In this document: positions 43,454 through 50,689 of the stretch, piece after piece
How positions within the stretch are numbered: position 1 is the stretch's first letter
How the letters are laid out: every line of letters begins with the position of its first letter
From: Bacteroidales bacterium UBA3663
Lineage (GTDB): Bacteria > Bacteroidota > Bacteroidia > Bacteroidales > UBA3663
Assembly (NCBI GenBank): GCA_002373755.1
Contig: DFJU01000151.1
Coordinates: 239 to 52,433, forward strand
Direction: 5' to 3'
DNA: 52,195 bases
Translations under genes and position numbers: made by a program
The notes under the pieces: model-generated
What the model saw: only the letters and a program-made list of their open reading frames with translations
Database searches by the model: none
What the model was told of the DNA's origin: nothing

Positions 43454-44283
43454 CTCACAAGTCCCTCCATCGGCTCCTTCAGCACTTGGCCGATGGTCAA
43501 ATCGTGCATAGCGGCCACGACGGCCAACACCGGCTGCAAGTGATAGGCCACACTGCCGACGAACGATACCGTCTCGCCCGGCTTCGGGTTCAGGCGCATC
43601 ACGTTGCGGCAGAAGAACGCCTCTACCCCATCGTAGGCCAGCTTTTCGCAATATTTCTGGTCGATGTGACGGCCGATGAATACCGCAAACGATGCCAGAT
43701 AGCGGTTCGGGAACGGTTGCTGATAGACATGGCCGATGGCGCTCTCGGCCGTAATCACGCCGAAATCATCCTCAAACATACGGCGCGTCCGCTCGGGCAT
43801 CTGCCCCTTCAGATAGTCGGCCAATACCTGTCGGCCCAACCACGCGCCGCTGCCCTCGTCGCCCAGGATGTAGCCCAGACTCGGCGCGGTCTGCACAGTG
43901 CCATCGGCCAAAAAACGCGCCGCCACAGCCCCCGTGCCGAGGATGCAGCAGATGCCGTCGCCCAATGCACGGCACGCGGCCACCACATCGCTCGCAACCT
44001 CAATCCGCGTAGTTGGCATGAAGACGCGCCGCAGGGCCTCTTCGACCTGTGCTACGCGACCTGCACTGCACCCAGCGCCATAGAACTGGACGAGGTCGGG
44101 ATAGCGTTCGCCGGTCTGTTCGACAACGTAGCGCGCGGCGGAGGCGATGTCGTCGGCCGAGGCATAGAGCGGATTCAGCCCCTGTGTCTGCACGGGACGG
44201 ATGAAGGCAGGCTCATCGGCCACCTTCTCGACCAGACACCATGTGGTTTTGGTGCTGCCACTGTCAGCAATCAATGTTTTCAT
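43408..44283 (-). CDS. BadF/BadG-family ATPase, N-acetylglucosamine kinase-like
   Basis: The 291-residue protein of the acetate/sugar kinase fold starts MKTLIADSGSTKTTWCLVE with the phosphate-1 loop (residues 7-13). It has the phosphate-2 region ICCILGTGAVAARF and the adenosine-type segment LGDEGSGAWLGRQVL. Bacteroidetes relatives are annotated as N-acetylglucosamine kinases that phosphorylate amino sugars recovered from the wall or from glycans. The last 13 residues (PLPASPRGGVYPE) are encoded by the inverted GC-rich element, so the native C-terminus has been replaced or extended. A pyrimidine-rich leader repeat precedes the start. Confidence 0.82.
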   Translation of the reverse strand: MKTLIADSGSTKTTWCLVEKVADEPAFIRPVQTQGLNPLYASADDIASAARYVVEQTGERYPDLVQFYGAGCSAGRVAQVEEALRRVFMPTTRIEVASDVVAACRALGDGICCILGTGAVAARFLADGTVQTAPSLGYILGDEGSGAWLGRQVLADYLKGQMPERTRRMFEDDFGVITAESAIGHVYQQPFPNRYLASFAVFIGRHIDQKYCEKLAYDGVEAFFCRNVMRLNPKPGETVSFVGSVAYHLQPVLAVVAAMHDLTIGQVLKEPMEGLVRAPLPASPRGGVYPE

Positions 44284-44285
44284 TC

Positions 44286-44342
44286 TTAAGGGCTTTTAAG
44301 AGGAGTAAAAGGGGAGTGAAAAAGGAGTGAAAGGGACGATAC
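44286..44342 (-). repeat. Pyrimidine-rich leader repeat before the kinase start codon
   Basis: On the minus strand it begins GTATCGTCC, continues with CTTTCACTCC, TTTTTCACTCC and CCTTTTACTCC units, and ends CTTTTAAAAG about nine bases before the ATG. Confidence 0.75.
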
Positions 44343-44434
44343 TTGCACTTGCCGCATTTTTAGAGCGAAGCCATTAACATGAGCGAAGCGAATATTATCG
44401 CAACCGCAGGTTGCATTTAACACGAAGCGAAGTA

Positions 44435-46021
44435 TCACCTTATCTTCACCTTGAACGACTTCTTGACCGGAACCGATTCGTTGCCGACGGCATCGACCGA
44501 AGTGACGACGTAGGTATATTGACGCGAGCGGGTGTAGTCGGCATCGGTGAACGAGGTGTGTGCCGTGCGCAAGAGCAGGTGCGAGCAGTCTGTGACATCG
44601 ACCTTTTCACCCTTGCGGAACTTATAGACGCAGAAGTAGCGCGGACGCTGCATCGGGTCGTCGGTCACGACATACTGCCACGAGACGCGCAGGCCCTGTT
44701 GCGTCATGCCGATGTTGAGGTGCTGCACCTTCTCGGGCGCGACGGCATCGAGCTGCGTGAAGGCGGGCGCAACGGTGGGTTGGCTAAAGGCATCGGCCAA
44801 AAGGAAATCGCGCACATGATACTGGTTTTCAACAACCTGATAGGCATACCAGAAGCAGTTGCCGCGGATGTTCTTCCCCTCGGCCGCCTGGTTCAGCTTG
44901 TTGGAGAAATGCGAATGCTTGAGGGTGAGGTCGGGGGTCGGCCGATGTTCCTTCGGGTCGTCGAGCGAGCGTTCGATGCTTTGGCCGATGTAGAGGTGGC
45001 AGGTGGCGGGCACATGGTCGTTCCACCAGCGGACGAGCGTCGTATAGTCGGCGACAGGATGGCCGATTTCCCAATAGAGCTGCGGAATCACGTAGTCGAT
45101 CCAGCCGTTGCGTGCCCATTGCAGGATGTCGGCATAGAGGTCGTTGTAGCACTGTGTGCCCTGCGTGGCCGAGCCTTCGGGATAGTCGGCCGAGGCGTTG
45201 CGGTAGATGCCGAACGGGCTGATGCCGAAGCGCACCCACGGCTTGATGTCGCGGATGTCGTCGTGCAGCGACTTCATCAGGATGCTCACACTGCGGCGGC
45301 GGAAGTTCCCGAGCGCATCGGCATCGGCCATATCGATCTTCATCACCGGGGCGTAGGTCTCGAATGCCTGACGGTCGTCGAACGTCTTGCCGGGCACGGG
45401 ATAGGGATAGAAATAGTCGTCGATGTGGATGGCGTCAACGTCGTAGCGCGTCACGATGTCCTTCACAACCTCGCGGACGTGCGTGCGGCACTCGGGCAAC
45501 GCGGGGTTGAGGTAGAGGCGGTCTTCGTAGCGCACGAACCACTCGGGATGCTGGCGGTAGAGGTGGTTGTCGGCCACAACGGTGAACTTGCTCGCCGTCA
45601 TGCGGTAGGGGTTGATCCAGGCGTGGAACTCCATCTGATGCTGGTGGCACAGCGTGATGAGGTAGGCCAATGGATCCCACAACGGCGTGGGCGCGACACC
45701 CTGTTTGCCGGTCAGGAATCGGCTCCAAGGTTCCAGCGCGCTCTGGTAGAAGGCATCGCCCTCGGGCCGCACCTGAAACAGCACGGCGTTGAACCCGGCA
45801 TCGGCCAACATCTCAATCATCTGCTTCATGTAGGCCTTGCACTCGTCGGGCTTGAGCCGCATGTAACGGTCCTGGAACGCTGTCTGGATCCACGTGCCAC
45901 GGAATTCGCCTTTCGTCGGTGTTGTGGCCGATGCCGCTCCGAACTTGAGTCGCTTGGCCGACAGGTTTGTGGCCGATGCCATGAGCAGGCCGGCGAGGAT
46001 GAGATAAAGTATTTTTTTCAT
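44435..46021 (-). CDS. Secreted GHL10-family glycoside hydrolase-like protein
   Basis: The 528-residue protein has a signal peptide (MKKILYLILAGLLMASATNLSA). A barrel of the glycosyl-hydrolase-like 10 (YngK/DUF187) family follows: EFRGTWIQTAF, MLADAGFNAVLFQVRPEGDAFY, FHAWINPYRM, a central AIHIDDYFYPYPVPG, and YVIPQLYWEIG. The last 90 residues form an Fn3-like domain (QQGLRVSWQYVV, YTYVVTSVDAVGNES). Members act on peptidoglycan or related amino-sugar polymers or are uncharacterised. The ATG at 46021 is chosen because the signal peptide starts there. It lies 17 bases after the TlpA-like gene, so the two form an operon. Confidence 0.85.
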   Translation of the reverse strand: MKKILYLILAGLLMASATNLSAKRLKFGAASATTPTKGEFRGTWIQTAFQDRYMRLKPDECKAYMKQMIEMLADAGFNAVLFQVRPEGDAFYQSALEPWSRFLTGKQGVAPTPLWDPLAYLITLCHQHQMEFHAWINPYRMTASKFTVVADNHLYRQHPEWFVRYEDRLYLNPALPECRTHVREVVKDIVTRYDVDAIHIDDYFYPYPVPGKTFDDRQAFETYAPVMKIDMADADALGNFRRRSVSILMKSLHDDIRDIKPWVRFGISPFGIYRNASADYPEGSATQGTQCYNDLYADILQWARNGWIDYVIPQLYWEIGHPVADYTTLVRWWNDHVPATCHLYIGQSIERSLDDPKEHRPTPDLTLKHSHFSNKLNQAAEGKNIRGNCFWYAYQVVENQYHVRDFLLADAFSQPTVAPAFTQLDAVAPEKVQHLNIGMTQQGLRVSWQYVVTDDPMQRPRYFCVYKFRKGEKVDVTDCSHLLLRTAHTSFTDADYTRSRQYTYVVTSVDAVGNESVPVKKSFKVKIR

Positions 46022-46038
46022 TGTTGATGGGTTAGTCT

Positions 46039-47580
46039 TCACTTTTGCACTTTTGGCAGTGCCCCCTCGATGGTGGCCTTGATTGTATCCAGATTGTGGC
46101 CTCCCAGCTGGATCTGTTTGCCTTGCGTATCGTAGATGGCATAAATCGGGATGGTGTTCGACTCGAAATGCGACAAGAGGTAACGGTACTGATCGGCCGT
46201 GAGATAGTAGTGGTCGCCTGCGATGTCGGCAATCAACTCCTGCCATATTGGCAACGACGACGATGGCGAGGCGAGATAGACAAACTGCACAGGCTTGCCC
46301 GTCAGCTCCTCCTTCATCGGCTTCATGGCCTTATGGCCGATACGACACGGGGCGCACCACGTTTCCCACATATCAAGGAACACCACCTTGCCCCTATATC
46401 GGTCAAGAATCGTCTGGAGGATTTTTTCCGGCCTGACATTGTCGAATTTCCCATAGAAGACGTGTTCCGTTTTGGCCAATGCCGCAGCGCTACGTTGTTT
46501 TTCGGCCTCAAATTCGCTGATGACGGCCTTACATTCCTCACTTCGCGGTGCAGGAACGGCCTCGCCCTGATTTTTGCCGACGATGATTTTCTGGGTGCGC
46601 AACAGGTCGCAGAGGAATGGACTTTTCCCTTGGGATTTCTTTTCGAAAATTTTATAATGTTGCTGCCAGAACAATTGGCTGCATGGTGCGCCCGCCTTGT
46701 TCAGATATTGATAAGTGTAATCGTCCGGCATAGTGCGGATCAGCATCTTCCCATAGGCAGACAAAAGACTGTCCTTCTGCTCTGCGCTATTGATAGTCAC
46801 GCGGTTGATGTCCAACATCGAGAACAGATATTTGTAGGGGAACTGGCTTATCCACTCCAGATAATCGGCCTCGGCCTCCATGCAAAGCATTTCTTTTGCG
46901 GCCGATGTGTAGTCCGACGCCATGACATCGGCCACGCGCTTGTCGAAAGTCGCCTTCATGACTGCGGGTCGCTTTTCCGGCGCAGGGCATTGGTCAATGT
47001 CGTCACACAACTGCGCGAGCCGCTTCTGTTTCGCATCGAAGTCGTAGTCCGCCAGAAGGTCGCGGTTGGTCTTGGCCATAAAGCCATCGAAAGCGAGGTA
47101 CGGCCGCCCTTTGTCGGCGCGCATCAGGATGGAGGTTTCCTGGCCTGGCGACAGGAGAATATTTGTGCCGAGCAGACCGCTGAAGAATATGCAGACCTCG
47201 CGCGTCATCCAAAGCGGGATTTCGACCGTGAGTGTGCCGTCGTCGGCCAATGGGAACTCTTTTTCGAAAGGCTGCGGCCGACCCAAAGGCGTGAAACCGA
47301 ACACGAAAAGCGTCATCTTCATTTCCGGCTTGTAGTCCAGCATCCGGACACGCAGCGTGGCCACACCTTTGTTGATTTTGGCTGCGGGCAATGTCTCATC
47401 GGCGGCATACTGCACATTGCGCCATTCTGCCGGCCAGTCGGTCTTGTCAATCTCGCAGACGACCGAATCCTCCGACGCGGCTGCGTCATTGGCCGACGGA
47501 GTTTCCTGTTTTTGGTTCTGCCCGCACGAAACGAGTGCCGCAACGAGCGAGATTGTCGCAAAAAATCCATGTGTTTTCAT
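46039..47580 (-). CDS. TlpA-like thioredoxin-fold lipoprotein
   Basis: The 513-residue protein has a lipobox LVSC (Cys19) and a long N-terminal domain typical of Bacteroidetes DUF4369-type proteins (residues about 40-330, beta-rich then helical). The C-terminal thioredoxin-like domain starts about residue 370 and carries the redox motif WCAPC in GKVVFLDMWETWCAPCR. Such proteins reduce or isomerise disulfides of exported proteins in the periplasm. It precedes the GHL10-type gene in the same transcript. Upstream lies structured element B. Confidence 0.85.
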   Translation of the reverse strand: MKTHGFFATISLVAALVSCGQNQKQETPSANDAAASEDSVVCEIDKTDWPAEWRNVQYAADETLPAAKINKGVATLRVRMLDYKPEMKMTLFVFGFTPLGRPQPFEKEFPLADDGTLTVEIPLWMTREVCIFFSGLLGTNILLSPGQETSILMRADKGRPYLAFDGFMAKTNRDLLADYDFDAKQKRLAQLCDDIDQCPAPEKRPAVMKATFDKRVADVMASDYTSAAKEMLCMEAEADYLEWISQFPYKYLFSMLDINRVTINSAEQKDSLLSAYGKMLIRTMPDDYTYQYLNKAGAPCSQLFWQQHYKIFEKKSQGKSPFLCDLLRTQKIIVGKNQGEAVPAPRSEECKAVISEFEAEKQRSAAALAKTEHVFYGKFDNVRPEKILQTILDRYRGKVVFLDMWETWCAPCRIGHKAMKPMKEELTGKPVQFVYLASPSSSLPIWQELIADIAGDHYYLTADQYRYLLSHFESNTIPIYAIYDTQGKQIQLGGHNLDTIKATIEGALPKVQK

Positions 47581-47619
47581 ATAGTTTTTATAGTTTTGGC
47601 TATATGGTTGCTATTGTTT

Positions 47620-47854
47620 CTCCTGTGCGGAGGGCACTTCTGAACTCTCGCTAAAGCTCGTATTCTCCTGTGCGGAGGGCATTTACTTTCTTGGCTTGAC
47701 CCAAGAAAGTAAACAAAGAAAGTCAAGCCTTACGTTGCGCGGACGGTGAAATCCGGGCTTCAGTTGAAAGTAAGCACAACTCGGCTGCGCCTCAAACAGT
47801 GCTTACTTTCTGCCTGCCGCTCCCGATTTCTCTGTCGGCCGCTCCACTATGGCA
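47620..47854. repeat. Structured intergenic element, copy B
   Basis: This is the counterpart of element A. The first box CTCCTGTGCGGAGGGCA occurs twice (47620 and 47665). The hairpin CTTTCTTGGCTTGACCCAAGAAAG is present. A perfect 12-bp stem, GAAAGTAAGCAC (47766-47777) with GTGCTTACTTTC (47799-47810), encloses the loop AACTCGGCTGCGCCTCAAACA. It ends with GGCCGCTCCACTATGGC. The flanking bases to 47991 carry no gene. Confidence 0.8.
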
Positions 47855-47941
47855 GTCACCAACCGCCGATTCGAGGACATGTGCCATTTGCCTTAATAAA
47901 AAAATCATCGAGCAAGGAACTGTCCACATTTGGTATATACT

Positions 47942-47966
47942 CCCCCTCCCTATCAACGGGAGGGGG
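47942..47966. repeat. GC-rich hairpin after the deoxynucleoside kinase gene
   Basis: CCCCCTCCC, a 7-base loop and GGGAGGGGG form a perfect 9-bp stem, 26 bases beyond the kinase stop on the minus strand. It is similar in type to the element at 43352-43453. No T-run follows. Confidence 0.75.
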
Positions 47967-47991
47967 CATGGGGGGTGGGTCTGGTGGTTGC

Positions 47992-48606
47992 TCAGAACAA
48001 TCCGAACAGTGCCGAATCGATCTTGTCGGTAATCGAGCGGAAGTCGAGCGGATTATGTTCGAAGTCGAGCGGATCCTTGTCGATGATCAGCATGCGGCCA
48101 TGATATTTGTTGGCGATGAAATCCTCGTAGCGTTCGTTCAAGCCTTGCAGATAGTCGATGCTGATGCTCTGTTCGTAGTCGCGGCCGCGTCGCTGGATGT
48201 TGCTGAAAAGGTGGGGCAACGAGGCGCGCAGATAAATCATCAGGTCGGGTTCGGGCACAAGTCCCATCATCTGCTCGAACAGTGCCATGAAGGTTTCGTA
48301 GTCGCGCCGCGAGAGGTTGCCCTGCGCGTAGTTGTTGGCCACAAACACATAGACGCCCTCGTAGATTGTGCGGTCCTGGATCACATCGTGGCCGCATCGG
48401 GCGATGTCGAGCAAATCCTCGAAACGGTGTTTCAGGAAATAGACCTCCAGATTGAACGACCAGCGCAAAATATCCGCGTAGTAGTCCTCCAGATATGGAT
48501 TGTCGGCCACAGCTTCGAACTTTGGTTCCCAGCCGTAGTGCTTGGCCAACATGCGCGTGAGCGTCGATTTGCCGGAGCCGATATTGCCTGCGATTGCGAT
48601 GTGCAT
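47992..48606 (-). CDS. Deoxynucleoside kinase
   Basis: The 204-residue protein of the deoxyadenosine/deoxyguanosine kinase family salvages deoxynucleosides by 5'-phosphorylation. It has the P-loop GNIGSGKST at residues 7-15, the substrate region EAVADNPYLEDYYAD, the DRTIYEG motif near residues 79-85 (the family's DRS-type motif), and a lid with basic residues (NIQRRGRDYEQS). The length is standard. The nucleoside preference cannot be told from sequence by eye. A pyrimidine-rich leader repeat with an inserted palindrome precedes the start. Confidence 0.9.
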   Translation of the reverse strand: MHIAIAGNIGSGKSTLTRMLAKHYGWEPKFEAVADNPYLEDYYADILRWSFNLEVYFLKHRFEDLLDIARCGHDVIQDRTIYEGVYVFVANNYAQGNLSRRDYETFMALFEQMMGLVPEPDLMIYLRASLPHLFSNIQRRGRDYEQSISIDYLQGLNERYEDFIANKYHGRMLIIDKDPLDFEHNPLDFRSITDKIDSALFGLF

Positions 48607-48610
48607 TGTG

Positions 48611-48688
48611 TTTAAAGGCTTTTAAGGGGAGTAAAAGGGCATTGTAGAGACGTTTCACGAAACGTCTCGGGAGTGAAAAGGTCGATAC
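48611..48688 (-). repeat. Pyrimidine-rich leader repeat with inserted 22-bp palindrome
   Basis: On the minus strand it begins GTATCGACC, then CTTTTCACTCC. A palindrome GAGACGTTTC/GAAACGTCTC (48647-48668) interrupts the array, which resumes as CCCTTTTACTCCCCTTAAAAG and ends shortly before the ATG at 48606. Confidence 0.75.
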
Positions 48689-48722
48689 TTGAGTTTCGGC
48701 CAATGATTTTCACTCGCGTAGT

Positions 48723-49658
48723 TCATTCAAGGCCGATTTCTATCGTCATTTTCTCGTTGGCCAACACCGTATTGGGGAACAGCGAACGGGCCTCGTCGAG
48801 CAACGGCTGTTCCGATTCGGCGGTGAGGAACTGCGCGGAGAAGTGGCCGAGCACCAATTTGCCGACGTGGGCTTTCTGCGCTATCTGCGCCGCCTGTAAT
48901 GCCGTGCTGTGGCCGCGCTGACGCGCCTTGGCAAGTTCGTCGTGCGTGTAGGTCGCCTCGTGGTAGAGCACGTCTGCACCCTCGATGATGGGCACGACGC
49001 TCTCGGCGTAGATGGTGTCGCTGCAATAGGCGTATTTGCGGCCGCGTTCGCTGGGAGTCGTGAGGAGGTCATTGGCCACAACCTTGCCGCTTTCGGGGTC
49101 GGTCCAGTCCATTCCCTTCTTGATGCCCTGATAGTAGGCGACGGGGATGCCCAGCTCTTCGCAACGGTCGGGCAACAGATGCCGGTCGCGCTGCTTCTCT
49201 TCGAACAGGAAGCCGCTGCAAGGCACGCGGTGGTGCAGCGGAACGGTGCGGACGATGAGGGCGTGATCCTCGTAGATGATGCTGCTCTGTGTCGTGTCGA
49301 ACGGCGCAAATCGCACCTCCATGCTCAGGTCCGGGCAGAAGAACTTGAACAGCGGGCTGAAGATCCGCTCCGTGTCAGCCGGCCCGTGAATGACGACCTC
49401 GCCGGTGCGTTGGCCCAGACCGAGCGTCGAAATCAGACCAGTCAGGCCGAGACAGTGGTCGCCGTGCAGGTGGCTCAGGAAGATGTGGCCGATTTTCCCC
49501 ATCGGCACGCGGCTGCGGCACAGTCCGACCTGAACGCCCTCGCCGCAATCGACCAGAAAGCGGTTGCCGCGGAAATCGACGACCTGGGCCGACGGGCTGT
49601 GGCGCAATGTGGGTTTGGCGCTACCGCAACCCAATATCGTGACGTTGAAACAATCCAT
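48723..49658 (-). CDS. rnz: Ribonuclease Z
   Basis: RNase Z cuts tRNA precursors after the discriminator base. The 311-residue metallo-beta-lactamase-fold protein has LGCGSAKPT near the N-terminus, the zinc motif SHLHGDHCLG (His63, His65, Asp67, His68), the exosite region around residues 150-180, and later His-containing motifs HEATYTHDE and LVLGHFSAQF. An upstream in-frame ATG at 49736 exists. However, the perfect -7 box at 49734-49741 would place the transcript start after it, so the ATG at 49658 is taken, which also fits the family. Confidence 0.94.
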   Translation of the reverse strand: MDCFNVTILGCGSAKPTLRHSPSAQVVDFRGNRFLVDCGEGVQVGLCRSRVPMGKIGHIFLSHLHGDHCLGLTGLISTLGLGQRTGEVVIHGPADTERIFSPLFKFFCPDLSMEVRFAPFDTTQSSIIYEDHALIVRTVPLHHRVPCSGFLFEEKQRDRHLLPDRCEELGIPVAYYQGIKKGMDWTDPESGKVVANDLLTTPSERGRKYAYCSDTIYAESVVPIIEGADVLYHEATYTHDELAKARQRGHSTALQAAQIAQKAHVGKLVLGHFSAQFLTAESEQPLLDEARSLFPNTVLANEKMTIEIGLE

Positions 49659-49733
49659 AGTTTTTTCGTTGAACGATGCCCATCGGCCGCCAGATTCTTG
49701 AGCCGGATACGGACAATCGGCCACAAAGATAGT

Positions 49734-49741
49734 CATTTTTT
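49734..49741 (-). promoter_or_regulatory. -7 box of the RNase Z gene
   Basis: The minus strand reads TATCTTTG, a perfect TAnnTTTG box 76 bases before the chosen ATG. No matching -33 TTTG is seen. It decides the start choice for rnz. Confidence 0.5.
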
Positions 49742-49858
49742 TTCACGCCCTTTTGCCGGAATCCGTAAAATCTTTTTTTCGTGGATGTCCGACGGAAACG
49801 GGAAAAATGTCTATTTTCGCGGGAACTTTCATCGGACAACAAAAAAAACGGACTGAAC

Positions 49859-50518
49859 ATGAACAAATTTCTTACGGAATACGTCGAACGGGAAATCCTC
49901 CCCAAGTACGACAATTTCGATGCCGGACACAGGCGCGACCATGCTTTGGCCGTCATTGCCGAGGCATTGCGGCTCGCTGCTTTCTATCCGGTTGATGCGG
50001 ATATGGTCTATGCGGCGGCGGCATATCACGACACGGGGCTGCGGGCCGACCGCAAGACGCATCACATCGAGTCGGGGCGCATTATCCGCGCGGACGGCAA
50101 CCTGCGGCAGTGGTTTTCCGAGGCACAGATCGAGCAGATAGCGCAGGCGGCCGAAGATCATCGCGCATCGTCCGACCACGAACCGCGTAGCATCTACGGG
50201 AAAATCATCGCCGAAGCCGACCGCCAGATTGTGCCCGAAACCGTCATCCGGCGCACCGTGCAATACGGATTGGCGCACTATCCGACACTCAACAAGGAGG
50301 AACATTGGGCGAGGACGTGCGAGCACATGGCCGAGAAATACGACGTTGGCGGCTACCTGCAGCTCTGGGTTCCCGAATCGCGCAATGCCGACGGTCTGGC
50401 CCGGTTGCGCGAAATCATCCACGACAAGCAACGTCTGCGCGCCTGCTTCGATGCGGCCTACGCGGAATGTATCGGACAAAAGGAGGTCGCCCGCAAAAAT
50501 TCTGGAAAGGAAAGCTGA
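49859..50518 (+). CDS. HD-domain phosphohydrolase-like protein
   Basis: The 219-residue protein has the HD signature: His at GHRRDHAL (residues 24-31), His-Asp in AAAYHDTGLR (near residues 58-59), a further His in AAEDHRAS, and a late Asp in IIAEADR. These are the metal ligands of phosphohydrolases acting on nucleotides or phosphoesters. The substrate is unknown. The ATG at 49859 is chosen over the open frame 26 codons upstream because MNKFLTEYVEREILPKYD is the usual family start. It is divergent from rnz and closed by a strong terminator. Confidence 0.82.
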   Translation: MNKFLTEYVEREILPKYDNFDAGHRRDHALAVIAEALRLAAFYPVDADMVYAAAAYHDTGLRADRKTHHIESGRIIRADGNLRQWFSEAQIEQIAQAAEDHRASSDHEPRSIYGKIIAEADRQIVPETVIRRTVQYGLAHYPTLNKEEHWARTCEHMAEKYDVGGYLQLWVPESRNADGLARLREIIHDKQRLRACFDAAYAECIGQKEVARKNSGKES

Positions 50519-50572
50519 AGAATTCGGCCGACTCCCCCCCGCTACGCGACTTTTTCCGCTGGAACAACACCA

Positions 50573-50607
50573 AACGCATACAGAGACAGCGCTGTATGCG
50601 TTTTTTT
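50573..50607 (+). terminator. Intrinsic terminator of the HD-domain gene
   Basis: AACGCATACAG (50573-50583) and CTGTATGCG (50592-50600), extended by the first T bases, form a stem of 11 pairs with an 8-base loop, followed by seven T. Confidence 0.92.
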
Positions 50608-50689
50608 CGCTACATTTTTCCGCCCGCCTGCCGCAAGTCTCGAAAATTTCAGCTAAATTTACACGATTTTTTTCAGAAACACACAGAAA

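Noticed and set aside
44411..46027. 538-codon plus-strand ORF
   Set aside because: It lies entirely antisense to the GHL10-type gene, which has a signal peptide and recognisable motifs. The open frame results from codon bias, and the translation is low-complexity His/Val/Leu-rich.
46045..47643. 532-codon plus-strand ORF
   Set aside because: Antisense to the TlpA-like lipoprotein with its WCAPC motif; no protein-like features of its own.
49659..49736. Longer N-terminus for RNase Z starting at 49736
   Set aside because: That ATG lies inside the inferred -7 promoter box, and the extra residues do not fit the family.
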